Source: Sphingobacteriales bacterium
GTDB taxonomy: Bacteria; Bacteroidota; Bacteroidia; Chitinophagales; Chitinophagaceae
Direction: 5' to 3'
NCBI GenBank assembly: GCA_024640385.1
Contig: JAHEFC010000038.1
Location: 1-15,646, forward strand
DNA: 15,646 nucleotides
The translations under genes were made by a program, and so were the position numbers. Positions within the stretch are counted from its first letter, which is position 1. Each line of letters begins with the position of its first letter. The notes beneath the pieces were generated by a model. The model worked only from the letters and a program-made list of their open reading frames with translations, searched no databases and was not told the DNA's origin. This document shows, one piece after another, positions 1 to 6,279 of this stretch.

Positions 1-1
1 C

Positions 2-289
2 CTCAATGCCCAGGTTTTCGGCATCTCAGTTGATTCCGTTTTTACCCTGGCAAAGTTCCATGAGGAACAGAAATACAATTTCCCCCTTCTTTCCGACTTC
101 AATAAGGAGGTCAGTAAAGCATATGCCAGCCTTTACGATACCTGGATCTTTGACATGAAGGGCGTCTCTAAAAGGTCAGCCTTCGTAATAGATAGCGAAG
201 GCACCATCCGGTACGCAGAAATACTTGATAATCCGGGCCTCCAGCCCGACTTCAGCGCAATAAACCGCACCCTCGAGTCGTTAACATAA
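2..289 (+). CDS. Peroxiredoxin (AhpC/TSA family), C-terminal fragment
   Basis: The window opens inside this gene, so only the last 95 residues are visible. They read in one frame to a TAA stop at 287-289. The fragment carries the second half of a thioredoxin-fold peroxiredoxin: a beta strand ending in FGISVDS, a helix with KFHEEQ, then NFPLLSDFNKEV, and the strand SAFVIDSEGTIRYAEIL typical of AhpC/TSA and Bcp-like enzymes. These cytoplasmic enzymes reduce hydrogen peroxide and organic peroxides through a cysteine thiol. The peroxidatic cysteine would lie upstream of the window and cannot be checked, and no cysteine is present in the visible part. The subfamily (Bcp, AhpE or 2-Cys type) cannot be settled from this fragment. 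Confidence 0.88.
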   Translation, partial: LNAQVFGISVDSVFTLAKFHEEQKYNFPLLSDFNKEVSKAYASLYDTWIFDMKGVSKRSAFVIDSEGTIRYAEILDNPGLQPDFSAINRTLESLT

Positions 290-307
290 AGGTAAACGGT
301 TGAGAAT

Positions 308-382
308 CAGGTTGCAGGCTACAGGTTGCAGGTTGCAACCATTTTCTGAACCTGTAACCTGCAACCTGCCGCCTGCAGCCTG
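308..382. repeat. Long imperfect inverted repeat (hairpin) with internal CAGGTTG units
   Basis: Bases 308-337 pair with 353-382 at 26 of 30 positions around a loop of about 15 bases. Each arm is built from repeats of a short GCAGGTTGCAGG-like unit, so the element is both palindromic and internally repetitive. It lies between the peroxiredoxin stop and the promoter region of the next gene. Neither strand has a T-run after the stem, so it is not a standard intrinsic terminator. It may belong to a dispersed intergenic palindrome family or slow 3' decay of the upstream transcript; both are inference. Confidence 0.8.
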
Positions 383-385
383 CTA

Positions 386-416
386 TTGGTAATCCGGCGG
401 AAATGGTTTAGCTTTA
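386..416 (+). promoter_or_regulatory. Candidate Bacteroidota-type promoter for the small T9SS protein
   Basis: TTG at 386-388 and TAGCTTTA at 409-416 are 20 bases apart. They fit the Bacteroidota pattern of a -33 TTG and a -7 TAnnTTTG box, with the last base of the -7 box changed to A. Transcription would start near 421-424 and give a leader of about 15 bases before the ATG at 439. A short A/T-rich consensus matches by chance often, so this is tentative. Confidence 0.35.
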
Positions 417-438
417 TTAATCAAATTACCCTGGAGTA

Positions 439-783
439 ATGCGCTTTTTTACGTGTCTTACCATTATGATGACTCTCTACCTTGCAGGCCTGTCCCAGGA
501 CAGATCCGTGCAGAATGCGCAGGCATCTTCGGTTACCCGTTACATTAAGTTCTACCCCAACCCTGCCACTACTTATATCAACGTCGAACTTCAAAAAGCC
601 ATGCAGAAGAACGCCAGTTTCCAGGTTTACAATTTCCTTGGGAAAAAAGTGATCGAGCTGCAGGATGTTGCTGCAAAAACCAGGATAGATCTTTCCACCT
701 ACAGCAGGGGCATTTACATCTACCAGTTGAAAGACAATACAGGTAAGATCATTGAATCGGGAAAATTCCAGGTAGAGAAATAA
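439..783 (+). CDS. Small secreted protein consisting mainly of a type A T9SS sorting domain
   Basis: The 114-residue product starts with a hydrophobic signal peptide (residues 2-18, probable cleavage near residue 20). After about 16 further residues a type A Por-secretion C-terminal sorting domain fills residues 37-114. Its hallmarks are FYPNPATTYINV, a middle YNFLGKKV strand, LSTYSRGIYIYQL and the closing GKFQVEK. This domain normally directs a large cargo across the outer membrane through the type IX system, after which it is removed or used for anchoring. Here almost no cargo precedes it. An in-frame TAA at 418-420 leaves ATG 439 as the only sensible start. The GGAG at 433-436 is too close to the ATG to be a useful ribosome binding site. 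The gene stands alone and converges on rlmI. It could be a tiny surface protein or the remnant of a larger cargo gene; no function is claimed. Confidence 0.85.
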   Translation: MRFFTCLTIMMTLYLAGLSQDRSVQNAQASSVTRYIKFYPNPATTYINVELQKAMQKNASFQVYNFLGKKVIELQDVAAKTRIDLSTYSRGIYIYQLKDNTGKIIESGKFQVEK

Positions 784-807
784 ATATAAGGCGAGAGGCG
801 AGATTCT

Positions 808-843
808 CCCACATTTCCCACATTCATCACATTTATCACATTC
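808..843. repeat. Four-unit 9-nt direct repeat (consensus MYCACATTY)
   Basis: Four consecutive nonamers read CCCACATTT, CCCACATTC, ATCACATTT and ATCACATTC. The core CACATT is invariant and the flanking positions alternate. A shorter tandem, AGGCGAG twice, lies just before it at about 789-803. The array ends almost at the stop codon of rlmI in the short gap between two convergent genes. It looks like a simple-sequence repeat; copy number may vary between strains. Confidence 0.75.
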
Positions 844-844
844 C

Positions 845-900
845 TCAAAGGACTTGTACTATAAGGAATTTCAGATAATTAGTATTTTCAAGTCCTTTGA
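845..900 (-). repeat. Perfect 12-bp inverted repeat spanning the rlmI stop codon
   Basis: TCAAAGGACTTG at 845-856 is the exact reverse complement of CAAGTCCTTTGA at 889-900, with 32 bases between them. After a 4-base bulge the stem can extend by four more pairs (857-860 with 881-884). The structure covers the last 18 or so codons of rlmI and includes its TGA stop. No T-run follows on the minus strand, so it is not a textbook terminator. It could still fold in the mRNA and act as a 3' end or a stability element. Confidence 0.7.
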
Positions 901-2017
901 TGATGGGGTGATCTGACGACTGCGTATGAAACACCACCTGCCTTAACTTTCTCCTTGCATCCCAGGCCGCCATATGGATAGTTTCAAGAAACAGCTCAGG
1001 ATGAACCAGATTAGTGCATGAAGAAGTCACTAAGAACCCTCCTGGCTTTACCAGCTTGATCCCGCGCAGATTGATCTCTTTATACCCGGTGATGGCCTTC
1101 TGAATATTCTCTCTGGTTTTTGTAAAAGAAGGCGGATCCAGCATTACCACATCCCAGGTCTTGTTTTCCTTTGTCCACTGCTTTAATATGTCAAAAGCAT
1201 TTACTTCCATGAATTTGCAAACATGATCCACTCTATTGAGCCTGGCGTTCCTTTCACTTTGCGCAATGGCATTAGCGGAAATGTCAAGCCCCAGTACAGA
1301 AGAAGCGCCATAATGAGCAGCATGGATCTCAAAGGTGCCGGTATAGCAGAACGCACCCAGCACATCGGCCCCTTTCACAATATGTTGAATGGCCCTACGG
1401 TTATCCTGCTGGTCAAGGAAATAACCCGTCTTCTGACCGTTCTCGATATCCACATGGAATTTCAGTCCATTCTCATTGATGATGATATCCGTTTTGAAGG
1501 GCGCCGACAGAAATCCTTTTTGCTGGGCTAAGCCTTCAAGTTCACGAACCGGAACATCATTCCTTTCATAGATCCCTTTGGGAGAAAACAAGGTTTCCAA
1601 TGCCTTTATAATGGCAGGTTTCCATTTGTCAATACCAAGAGCAAGGGTTTGGATAACAAAATAATCATTGAACTTATCAATAATGAGCTGTGGCATTTCG
1701 TCCGCTTCGCCAAAGATCAGTCTGCAGTTTTCCACATATCCCAGCTTTTTTCTGTATTCCCATGCTGATCTAATGCGATCTAAAAAGAAATCTTCATTGA
1801 TCTCATCGGTCTTTTTCCGCGTGAGCAATCTTACTGCGATCTGTGACTGCGGATTGATATATCCTTTACCCAGGAATTTGCCGTCGTGTGTTTCCACTAC
1901 CACCGTATCCCCGGGAAGAAAATCACCTTTAATATCCTGGATCTCGTTGCCAAATATCCATGGGTGCCCGTTCAATATCCTATGCCCTATCTTTCTTTTA
2001 AGTAAAACTGTAGCCAT
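845..2017 (-). CDS. rlmI: Class I SAM-dependent 23S rRNA cytosine-C5 methyltransferase (RlmI family)
   Basis: The 390-residue product has the RlmI layout. Residues 1-70 form an N-terminal PUA RNA-binding domain (GHPWIFGNEI, then the FLGKGYINP strand). A linker beta region follows, then a Rossmann methyltransferase domain from about 215. The SAM-binding motif I is DVLGAFCYTG (218-227), followed by the acidic GLDIS strand (243-247). Motif IV is LDPPSF (293-298), and motif VI TSSCT holds the likely catalytic Cys334. E. coli RlmI makes m5C1962 in 23S rRNA, and this protein has the usual length for the family. Bacteroidota often carry paralogues of this fold, so the exact target base is inferred. 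The gene is monocistronic, diverges from the lipoprotein gene and converges on the small T9SS gene. Its start ATG lies immediately after a strong -7 box. Confidence 0.9.
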   Translation of the reverse strand: MATVLLKRKIGHRILNGHPWIFGNEIQDIKGDFLPGDTVVVETHDGKFLGKGYINPQSQIAVRLLTRKKTDEINEDFFLDRIRSAWEYRKKLGYVENCRLIFGEADEMPQLIIDKFNDYFVIQTLALGIDKWKPAIIKALETLFSPKGIYERNDVPVRELEGLAQQKGFLSAPFKTDIIINENGLKFHVDIENGQKTGYFLDQQDNRRAIQHIVKGADVLGAFCYTGTFEIHAAHYGASSVLGLDISANAIAQSERNARLNRVDHVCKFMEVNAFDILKQWTKENKTWDVVMLDPPSFTKTRENIQKAITGYKEINLRGIKLVKPGGFLVTSSCTNLVHPELFLETIHMAAWDARRKLRQVVFHTQSSDHPIIKGLENTNYLKFLIVQVL

Positions 2018-2021
2018 TTTG

Positions 2022-2029
2022 CAAAAGTA
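2022..2029 (-). promoter_or_regulatory. -7 box (TACTTTTG) abutting the rlmI start, likely leaderless
   Basis: On the minus strand TACTTTTG matches the Bacteroidota -7 consensus TAnnTTTG exactly and ends only 4 bases before the rlmI ATG at 2017. Transcription would therefore begin at or next to the start codon, giving a leaderless or nearly leaderless mRNA. A good -33 TTG at standard spacing is not obvious; the nearest TTG (2045-2043) is only 13 bases upstream of the box. Confidence 0.5.
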
Positions 2030-2080
2030 GGATTATGCGGGGCAAAAGCCTTAAAGGACAGCTACTCTTTAAAATCGTCT

Positions 2081-2088
2081 TATCTTTA
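2081..2088 (+). promoter_or_regulatory. Candidate -7 box (TATCTTTA) for the lipoprotein gene
   Basis: TATCTTTA matches TAnnTTTG except for the last base and sits 16 bases before the ATG at 2105. This would give a leader of roughly 10 bases. The 87-base divergent gap between rlmI and this gene must hold both promoters. No clear -33 TTG was found at the expected distance, so the call is weak. Confidence 0.35.
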
Positions 2089-2104
2089 AAAAAATTTACG
2101 ACTT

Positions 2105-2680
2105 ATGAGAATTGGGTTCATTAGTGTTGCAATGATCTTTTTGATTTTGTCTGTGATGTCATGTTCTGCTTCGCGACAAAACGGCTTCAGTTACCGCCCT
2201 GCACATGCCGGCCCTGATGTTTCAGGTACAGTTTCAGAAGACCCTCTTGCAACGGAAATACCCATGGCCGGATCGCCTGTTTCGGTACAGGAAAAATCAA
2301 ATGCCCTGGCCGGAGAAGGGGATGAAAATGCCGCTGCAGACCTGGCGAAGATCGTTGAGCAACAGGTGGCTGCAAACTCATCAGCAGAGAAAGTGGATGC
2401 AAAAAAAGCGGTACAGGACATAGCAATTGCCTATACTGAAAAAAAGAATATCTCGCTGACACAGAAACAATGGCACAAGCTGGACCGGTATGCTGCCAAA
2501 ATGGAAAGGAAACAGCAGCAAAAAGCAGAGGTTGAATGGGGGCCAAAGAATAACCTTGAGATCTTTTTACTGGCGGCGGCAGGCGTAGGACTGGTAGTGG
2601 GATTTTTCAGCAGCTTTGGCTGGTTCATATTCCTGGTGGCTGCCCTGGTTTATCTTTACCTTAAACTGCTGAAAAATTGA
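2105..2680 (+). CDS. Putative lipoprotein with C-terminal transmembrane segment(s), unknown function
   Basis: The 191-residue product begins with a lipoprotein signal peptide: MRIGF, a hydrophobic stretch, and the lipobox VMSC with Cys20 as the lipid-modified residue. Residues 21-100 are low-complexity, rich in Ala, Glu, Ser and Pro, and probably disordered. Residues 100-145 are charged and likely helical (KKAVQDIAIAYTEKKN, then KMERKQQQKAEVEWG). Residues 152-189 are strongly hydrophobic, with a Gly/Ser-Phe-Gly break near 168-172, so they could form one long helix or a tight membrane hairpin. An N-terminal lipid anchor together with a C-terminal membrane helix suggests a cell-envelope protein tethered at both ends. 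Similar small proteins with this tail are common and uncharacterised in Bacteroidota. A weak terminator follows, so it is probably not co-transcribed with grpE. No function is assigned. Confidence 0.75.
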   Translation: MRIGFISVAMIFLILSVMSCSASRQNGFSYRPAHAGPDVSGTVSEDPLATEIPMAGSPVSVQEKSNALAGEGDENAAADLAKIVEQQVAANSSAEKVDAKKAVQDIAIAYTEKKNISLTQKQWHKLDRYAAKMERKQQQKAEVEWGPKNNLEIFLLAAAGVGLVVGFFSSFGWFIFLVAALVYLYLKLLKN

Positions 2681-2686
2681 CAATTT

Positions 2687-2716
2687 GGCTTGTTATACCC
2701 TATTGGCAAGCCTTTT
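2687..2716 (+). terminator. Possible weak intrinsic terminator after the lipoprotein gene
   Basis: GGCTTG at 2687-2692 can pair with CAAGCC at 2707-2712 around a 14-base loop, followed directly by TTTT (2713-2716). It begins 7 bases after the stop codon of the lipoprotein gene. The stem has only six pairs and the T-run is short, so termination would be partial at best. Confidence 0.4.
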
Positions 2717-2748
2717 GACAGTTATGGGGCAACAGAAAATCTACTATA

Positions 2749-3315
2749 ATGGGAGAAAAAGAGGTGAAATCTGGAAATTTAGAGGCCGACCAGCCTGAAG
2801 AAATGTCCATGGGCATTAATACAGATGACTCTATTCCTGGATCTGAGGGGTTGAATGAAATGGGGTCCGATGAAGAGATCGAAAAACTTGAATCGGCTTT
2901 ACAGGAGCAAAAAGAGAAATATCTCAGGCTTTATGCGGAATTTGACAATTTCAAACGCCGTACCGCCAAAGAAAGAATTGAGCTGATCCAGACTGCTGGT
3001 AAAGAAGTGATCCAGGGGCTCCTGGAGGTAATGGACGATATGGACAGAGCGGAAAAACAGATCAATAATTCGGAAGATATCGACCTGGTGAAAGAAGGTG
3101 TTCTGCTCGTGTTCCACAAACTCAGGAATTCCCTGCAGTCGAAGGGACTGAAGGAAATGGCAAGCATCGGCAAATCATTTGACCCGGATATCCATGAAGC
3201 GATCACAGAGATATCTTCACCCGGAAATGAAGGAAAAGTCATTGACCAGGTAGAGAAGGGATATTATTTGAACGACAAGATCATACGTTTTGCAAAAGTG
3301 GTAGTAGGTAAATAA
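2749..3315 (+). CDS. grpE: Nucleotide exchange factor GrpE
   Basis: GrpE is the cytoplasmic exchange factor that releases ADP from DnaK, so that substrate proteins cycle through the Hsp70 chaperone. The 188-residue product has the expected layout. An acidic, poorly conserved N-terminus (1-40) is followed by a long coiled coil from about 42 to 90 ([20 protein letters not shown], then [12 protein letters not shown]). A helical bundle comes next, and then the C-terminal beta domain with the family signature FDPDIHEAI (144-152) and [22 protein letters not shown] 2749 gives the normal N-terminal length. dnaJ follows after 17 bases in the same direction, so the two are very likely co-transcribed. 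No CIRCE-like operator and no clear promoter box were found upstream. dnaK is not in the window. Confidence 0.96.
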   Translation: MGEKEVKSGNLEADQPEEMSMGINTDDSIPGSEGLNEMGSDEEIEKLESALQEQKEKYLRLYAEFDNFKRRTAKERIELIQTAGKEVIQGLLEVMDDMDRAEKQINNSEDIDLVKEGVLLVFHKLRNSLQSKGLKEMASIGKSFDPDIHEAITEISSPGNEGKVIDQVEKGYYLNDKIIRFAKVVVGK

Positions 3316-3332
3316 GTTATCGGCAGGTATCT

Positions 3333-4499
3333 ATGACGAAAAGAGATTATTACGAAATATTGGGTGTTGCAAAAAACGCAACGGCCGATGAGATCAAAAA
3401 AGCTTATCGGAAAGTGGCTATGCAATATCACCCTGACAGAAATCCGGGAGACAAAGTATCTGAAGAGAAATTCAAGGAGGCTGCAGAAGCTTATGAAGTG
3501 CTGAGCGATCAGGACAAGCGTGCACAGTATGACCGTTTTGGCCATGCCGGAGTAGCAGGGGGCGCAAGAGGCGGTTATGGCGGCGGCAATATGAATATGG
3601 ACGATATCTTCAGCCAGTTTGGAGATATTTTCGGGGAAGATATTTTTGAGAACTTTTTTGGGGGCCAGGGCCGTGGAAGAGGCCAGGGTGGAAGACCGAG
3701 AGGAGCACGTGGATCCAACCTTAGGATCAAGATCAAATTGACCTATGAAGAGATCGCAAAAGGAGCTACTAAAACCGTCAAGGTAAAAAAATACATAACC
3801 TGCAATACCTGCAATGGTAATGGTGCAAAAGATAAAAATTCAGTTCAGACCTGCGGAACATGTGGAGGCAGCGGCCAGGTCAGGAAAGTGACTAATACGT
3901 TCCTGGGCCAGATGCAAACCGTAACTACCTGTCCTACCTGTAGCGGAGAAGGAACAACCATAACGCATAAATGCGGAACCTGTAAAGGCGAGGGCAGGGT
4001 GTACGGAGAAGAAACAGTCACGCTGGATATACCTGCCGGCGTACAGGAAGGCATGCAGTTGAACCTGGGTGGAAAAGGAAATGCCGGCGAGAGAGGCGGT
4101 TCCCCCGGCGATCTCATCATTCTGATTGAAGAGGAGCCTAATGAATATCTTCAACGGGACGGATTGAATGTGGTTTATGATCTGCATATTTCAATCCCCG
4201 ATGCAGTATTCGGAACAAATATCGAAGTGCCCACCATCGACGGCAAAGCGAAGATCAAAATACCAACAGGCACCCAAAGTGGCAAGATCTTCCGTTTAAA
4301 AGGAAAGGGATTTCCATCAATCAATAATAATTACGAGAAAGGCGATCAGCTCATTCATGTGAATGTATGGACACCGCAACACCTGAACGCTGATGAAAAA
4401 GCAATGATTGAAAAATTGCAATCGTCGCCCAACTTTGTGCCTAAACCTGAAAAGAACGAAAAGAGTTTCTTTGAAAAAGTTAAGGAAATGTTCGGATGA
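3333..4499 (+). CDS. dnaJ: Chaperone DnaJ (Hsp40, type I)
   Basis: DnaJ delivers unfolded clients to DnaK and stimulates its ATPase activity. The 388-residue product is a complete type I Hsp40. The J domain occupies residues 3-70, with the essential HPD at 33-35. A Gly/Phe-rich linker (71-125) follows. The zinc-binding region has all four CxxCxGxG repeats, at 157-164 (CNTCNGNG), 174-181 (CGTCGGSG), 200-207 (CPTCSGEG) and 214-221 (CGTCKGEG). The C-terminal substrate-binding beta domains include [12 protein letters not shown] and [20 protein letters not shown]. No key residue is missing. The gene lies 17 bases after grpE in an evident operon. Its TGA stop ends at 4499, directly against the last base of the convergent VWA gene, so there is no separate 3' intergenic space. 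Confidence 0.97.
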   Translation: MTKRDYYEILGVAKNATADEIKKAYRKVAMQYHPDRNPGDKVSEEKFKEAAEAYEVLSDQDKRAQYDRFGHAGVAGGARGGYGGGNMNMDDIFSQFGDIFGEDIFENFFGGQGRGRGQGGRPRGARGSNLRIKIKLTYEEIAKGATKTVKVKKYITCNTCNGNGAKDKNSVQTCGTCGGSGQVRKVTNTFLGQMQTVTTCPTCSGEGTTITHKCGTCKGEGRVYGEETVTLDIPAGVQEGMQLNLGGKGNAGERGGSPGDLIILIEEEPNEYLQRDGLNVVYDLHISIPDAVFGTNIEVPTIDGKAKIKIPTGTQSGKIFRLKGKGFPSINNNYEKGDQLIHVNVWTPQHLNADEKAMIEKLQSSPNFVPKPEKNEKSFFEKVKEMFG

Positions 4500-6269
4500 T
4501 CAGAATATCTTCTTTTTTACCGGGGCGTATAATTTCTGGGCTTTGAGCACCAGGTCAAGAAATTCTTTCTGCAAAGGATCTGCAGGATCTATTGCATCCT
4601 GGGCAAGCGTGACGAGATCGGGCCAACCGGATTTCTTTACATAATCGGATCTCCGAAGCAAGGCTCCAAACAGAGTTACAGAAGCAGCAAACCTGATGAA
4701 AGGCCTTGCCTCATTTAGTTCAAGATAATTATACGGGCTTCTGAATGCAGCATATTTGTTTTCCTTTTTGCCGGGCAGCTTGTAATGTATGGACGTGGTT
4801 GCAATGCTTTTATCCATGATCCCTGATTGCATTGCAGTCAAATTCTCAGCAGTAGGCACCAATTCAAATATTGCGATCACGGAATGACCTGACCCCAGTT
4901 CGCCTCCCTCCAGCACACTCGACGTATCCGCCAACGCGTCTTTCTTGTTATCAAAACCGATCAGGCGGTAACTCCTCACCAGATCCGGATTGAAACTGAC
5001 GTTCATATAGACATCATCCGCCGCAGTAAAAAGTGTTTGCGTAAGTTCTTTCACCAGCACCTTCTCCCCTTCCTGTTCATTATCCAGGTAAGCGAAATTA
5101 CCGTTACCCTTATGAGCCAGCACTTCGATCTTGGAATCTTTATAGTTACCCATTCCCACTCCAAGGCAGGTGAGATAAATACCGGTCTGCTGCATCCTCG
5201 TGATCAGCTCTTCAAGTTGCTTTTCGCTGTTCTGTCCCACATTGAAATCTCCGTCAGTGGCCAGGATAACCCGGTTATTACCACCTTTTATGAATTGCCG
5301 CTGTGCCAGTTTATATGCCTGGAGAATTCCGGCCTCACCCGGTGTAGTCCCCCCCGGAGAAAGCTCTTCAATGGCCTCGTATATCTTCTTTTTATTCTCC
5401 CCGCTGGTTGGCTGAAGCATAACGCCCACTACACTTCCATACACCACTATGGAAACCGTATCAGTTGCACGGAGATTCTCAACAAGTTTTCGGAAAGAAG
5501 ATTTCAACAAAGGAAGCCTGTTGGGCATATCCATAGAACCTGAAACGTCTATGAGAAAAACAAGATTGCTCGGTGGAATTTCATCCATATTGAGCTTCTT
5601 TGTATTGAACTGAAGATAAAACAGCTGGTTACCCGGATTCCAGGGGCATGAGGTCAAAGATGACTCCACATAGAACATACTGTCTTTCGGAGGCTCGATA
5701 TAATTGAAATTAAAATAGTTCAGCATCTCCTCAATACGCACACCGTCAGGAGGTATCTCACTGTTAAGGTTGATAAAGCGCCTTATATTACTGTACGATG
5801 CCCGGTCAACATTCACTACCAGGCTTGTGTTCGGGTACTTTTCAGTTTCTATGAAACTATTTTCAACCAGTGCGTTGTATGTTTCGTCTCCTGCTGCGAG
5901 CCTTTGCCTTTGCTCACTCACAATATTGCCAGACATGGAAATAAGGTGATGCTCCTGCAAACTGGCAGTATAAGGCTGCATCTTCAAAACTGCCGAAACA
6001 TATTTGTTTGCATTGACAGGCATTGAGAGCTTTTCATAACCGTCAAGCATGAACGTAAGACTGTCGTTGACTTTTGAATTGAGGATGCCAAATGAACCGC
6101 CCACCCCTGAGGAATAAGGGAGACCTGTGGAGTGCAGAATGATCTTTACATTCTGCAAACCATTATTCTTCTCATCTTTTACTTCACCCCTGATATAATA
6201 CTGGGCATGTACAGAGGCAGAGAGGAGGAAGAACACTGCAATCAGAGTATGTGTCCTTAAAAGTTTCAA
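4500..6269 (-). CDS. Secreted von Willebrand factor A (YfbK-like) protein with N-terminal regulatory-like beta domain
   Basis: The reading frame is open up to an ATG at 6428, but that extension overlaps hpt and does not look like protein. A TTG at 6269, 10 bases after the hpt stop, opens a classic signal peptide (MKLLRTHTLIAVFFLLSA, cleavage near VHA-Q) and gives 589 residues. Numbering from that start, residues 24-97 resemble a carboxypeptidase-regulatory-like beta sandwich (YYIRGEVKDEKNNGLQNVKI). Residues 137-194 match the extra N-terminal region of YfbK-type VWA proteins (RIEEMLNYFNFNY). The VWA domain starts near 225 with an intact MIDAS DVSGSM at 241-246, a GGTTPG loop and TDGDFNVG near 338-345, so it should bind a divalent metal. 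The C-terminal part (about 415-587) fits the domain that usually ends this family. The role is probably ligand or partner binding in the envelope; the exact function is unknown. It is the last gene of the minus-strand cluster. Confidence 0.85.
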   Translation of the reverse strand: MKLLRTHTLIAVFFLLSASVHAQYYIRGEVKDEKNNGLQNVKIILHSTGLPYSSGVGGSFGILNSKVNDSLTFMLDGYEKLSMPVNANKYVSAVLKMQPYTASLQEHHLISMSGNIVSEQRQRLAAGDETYNALVENSFIETEKYPNTSLVVNVDRASYSNIRRFINLNSEIPPDGVRIEEMLNYFNFNYIEPPKDSMFYVESSLTSCPWNPGNQLFYLQFNTKKLNMDEIPPSNLVFLIDVSGSMDMPNRLPLLKSSFRKLVENLRATDTVSIVVYGSVVGVMLQPTSGENKKKIYEAIEELSPGGTTPGEAGILQAYKLAQRQFIKGGNNRVILATDGDFNVGQNSEKQLEELITRMQQTGIYLTCLGVGMGNYKDSKIEVLAHKGNGNFAYLDNEQEGEKVLVKELTQTLFTAADDVYMNVSFNPDLVRSYRLIGFDNKKDALADTSSVLEGGELGSGHSVIAIFELVPTAENLTAMQSGIMDKSIATTSIHYKLPGKKENKYAAFRSPYNYLELNEARPFIRFAASVTLFGALLRRSDYVKKSGWPDLVTLAQDAIDPADPLQKEFLDLVLKAQKLYAPVKKKIF

Positions 6270-6279
6270 AGGTTCTGAA

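Noticed and set aside
308..382. Large hairpin considered as an intrinsic terminator of the peroxiredoxin gene
   Set aside because: No T-run follows the stem on either strand, so it is kept as an inverted repeat only.
808..843. Tandem 9-mers considered as a CRISPR array or integration site
   Set aside because: The units are contiguous with no spacers, far too short for CRISPR repeats, and no cas or integrase gene is nearby.
2715..2750. TTGACA and TATAAT, an apparent E. coli-type sigma-70 promoter before grpE
   Set aside because: The two boxes are 24 bases apart and TATAAT overlaps the grpE ATG, so the spacing and position do not work. Bacteroidota also use a different consensus.
5037..5543. 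168-residue open frame on the plus strand opposite the VWA gene
   Set aside because: It lies fully inside the VWA coding region on the other strand, with no family resemblance or start signals.
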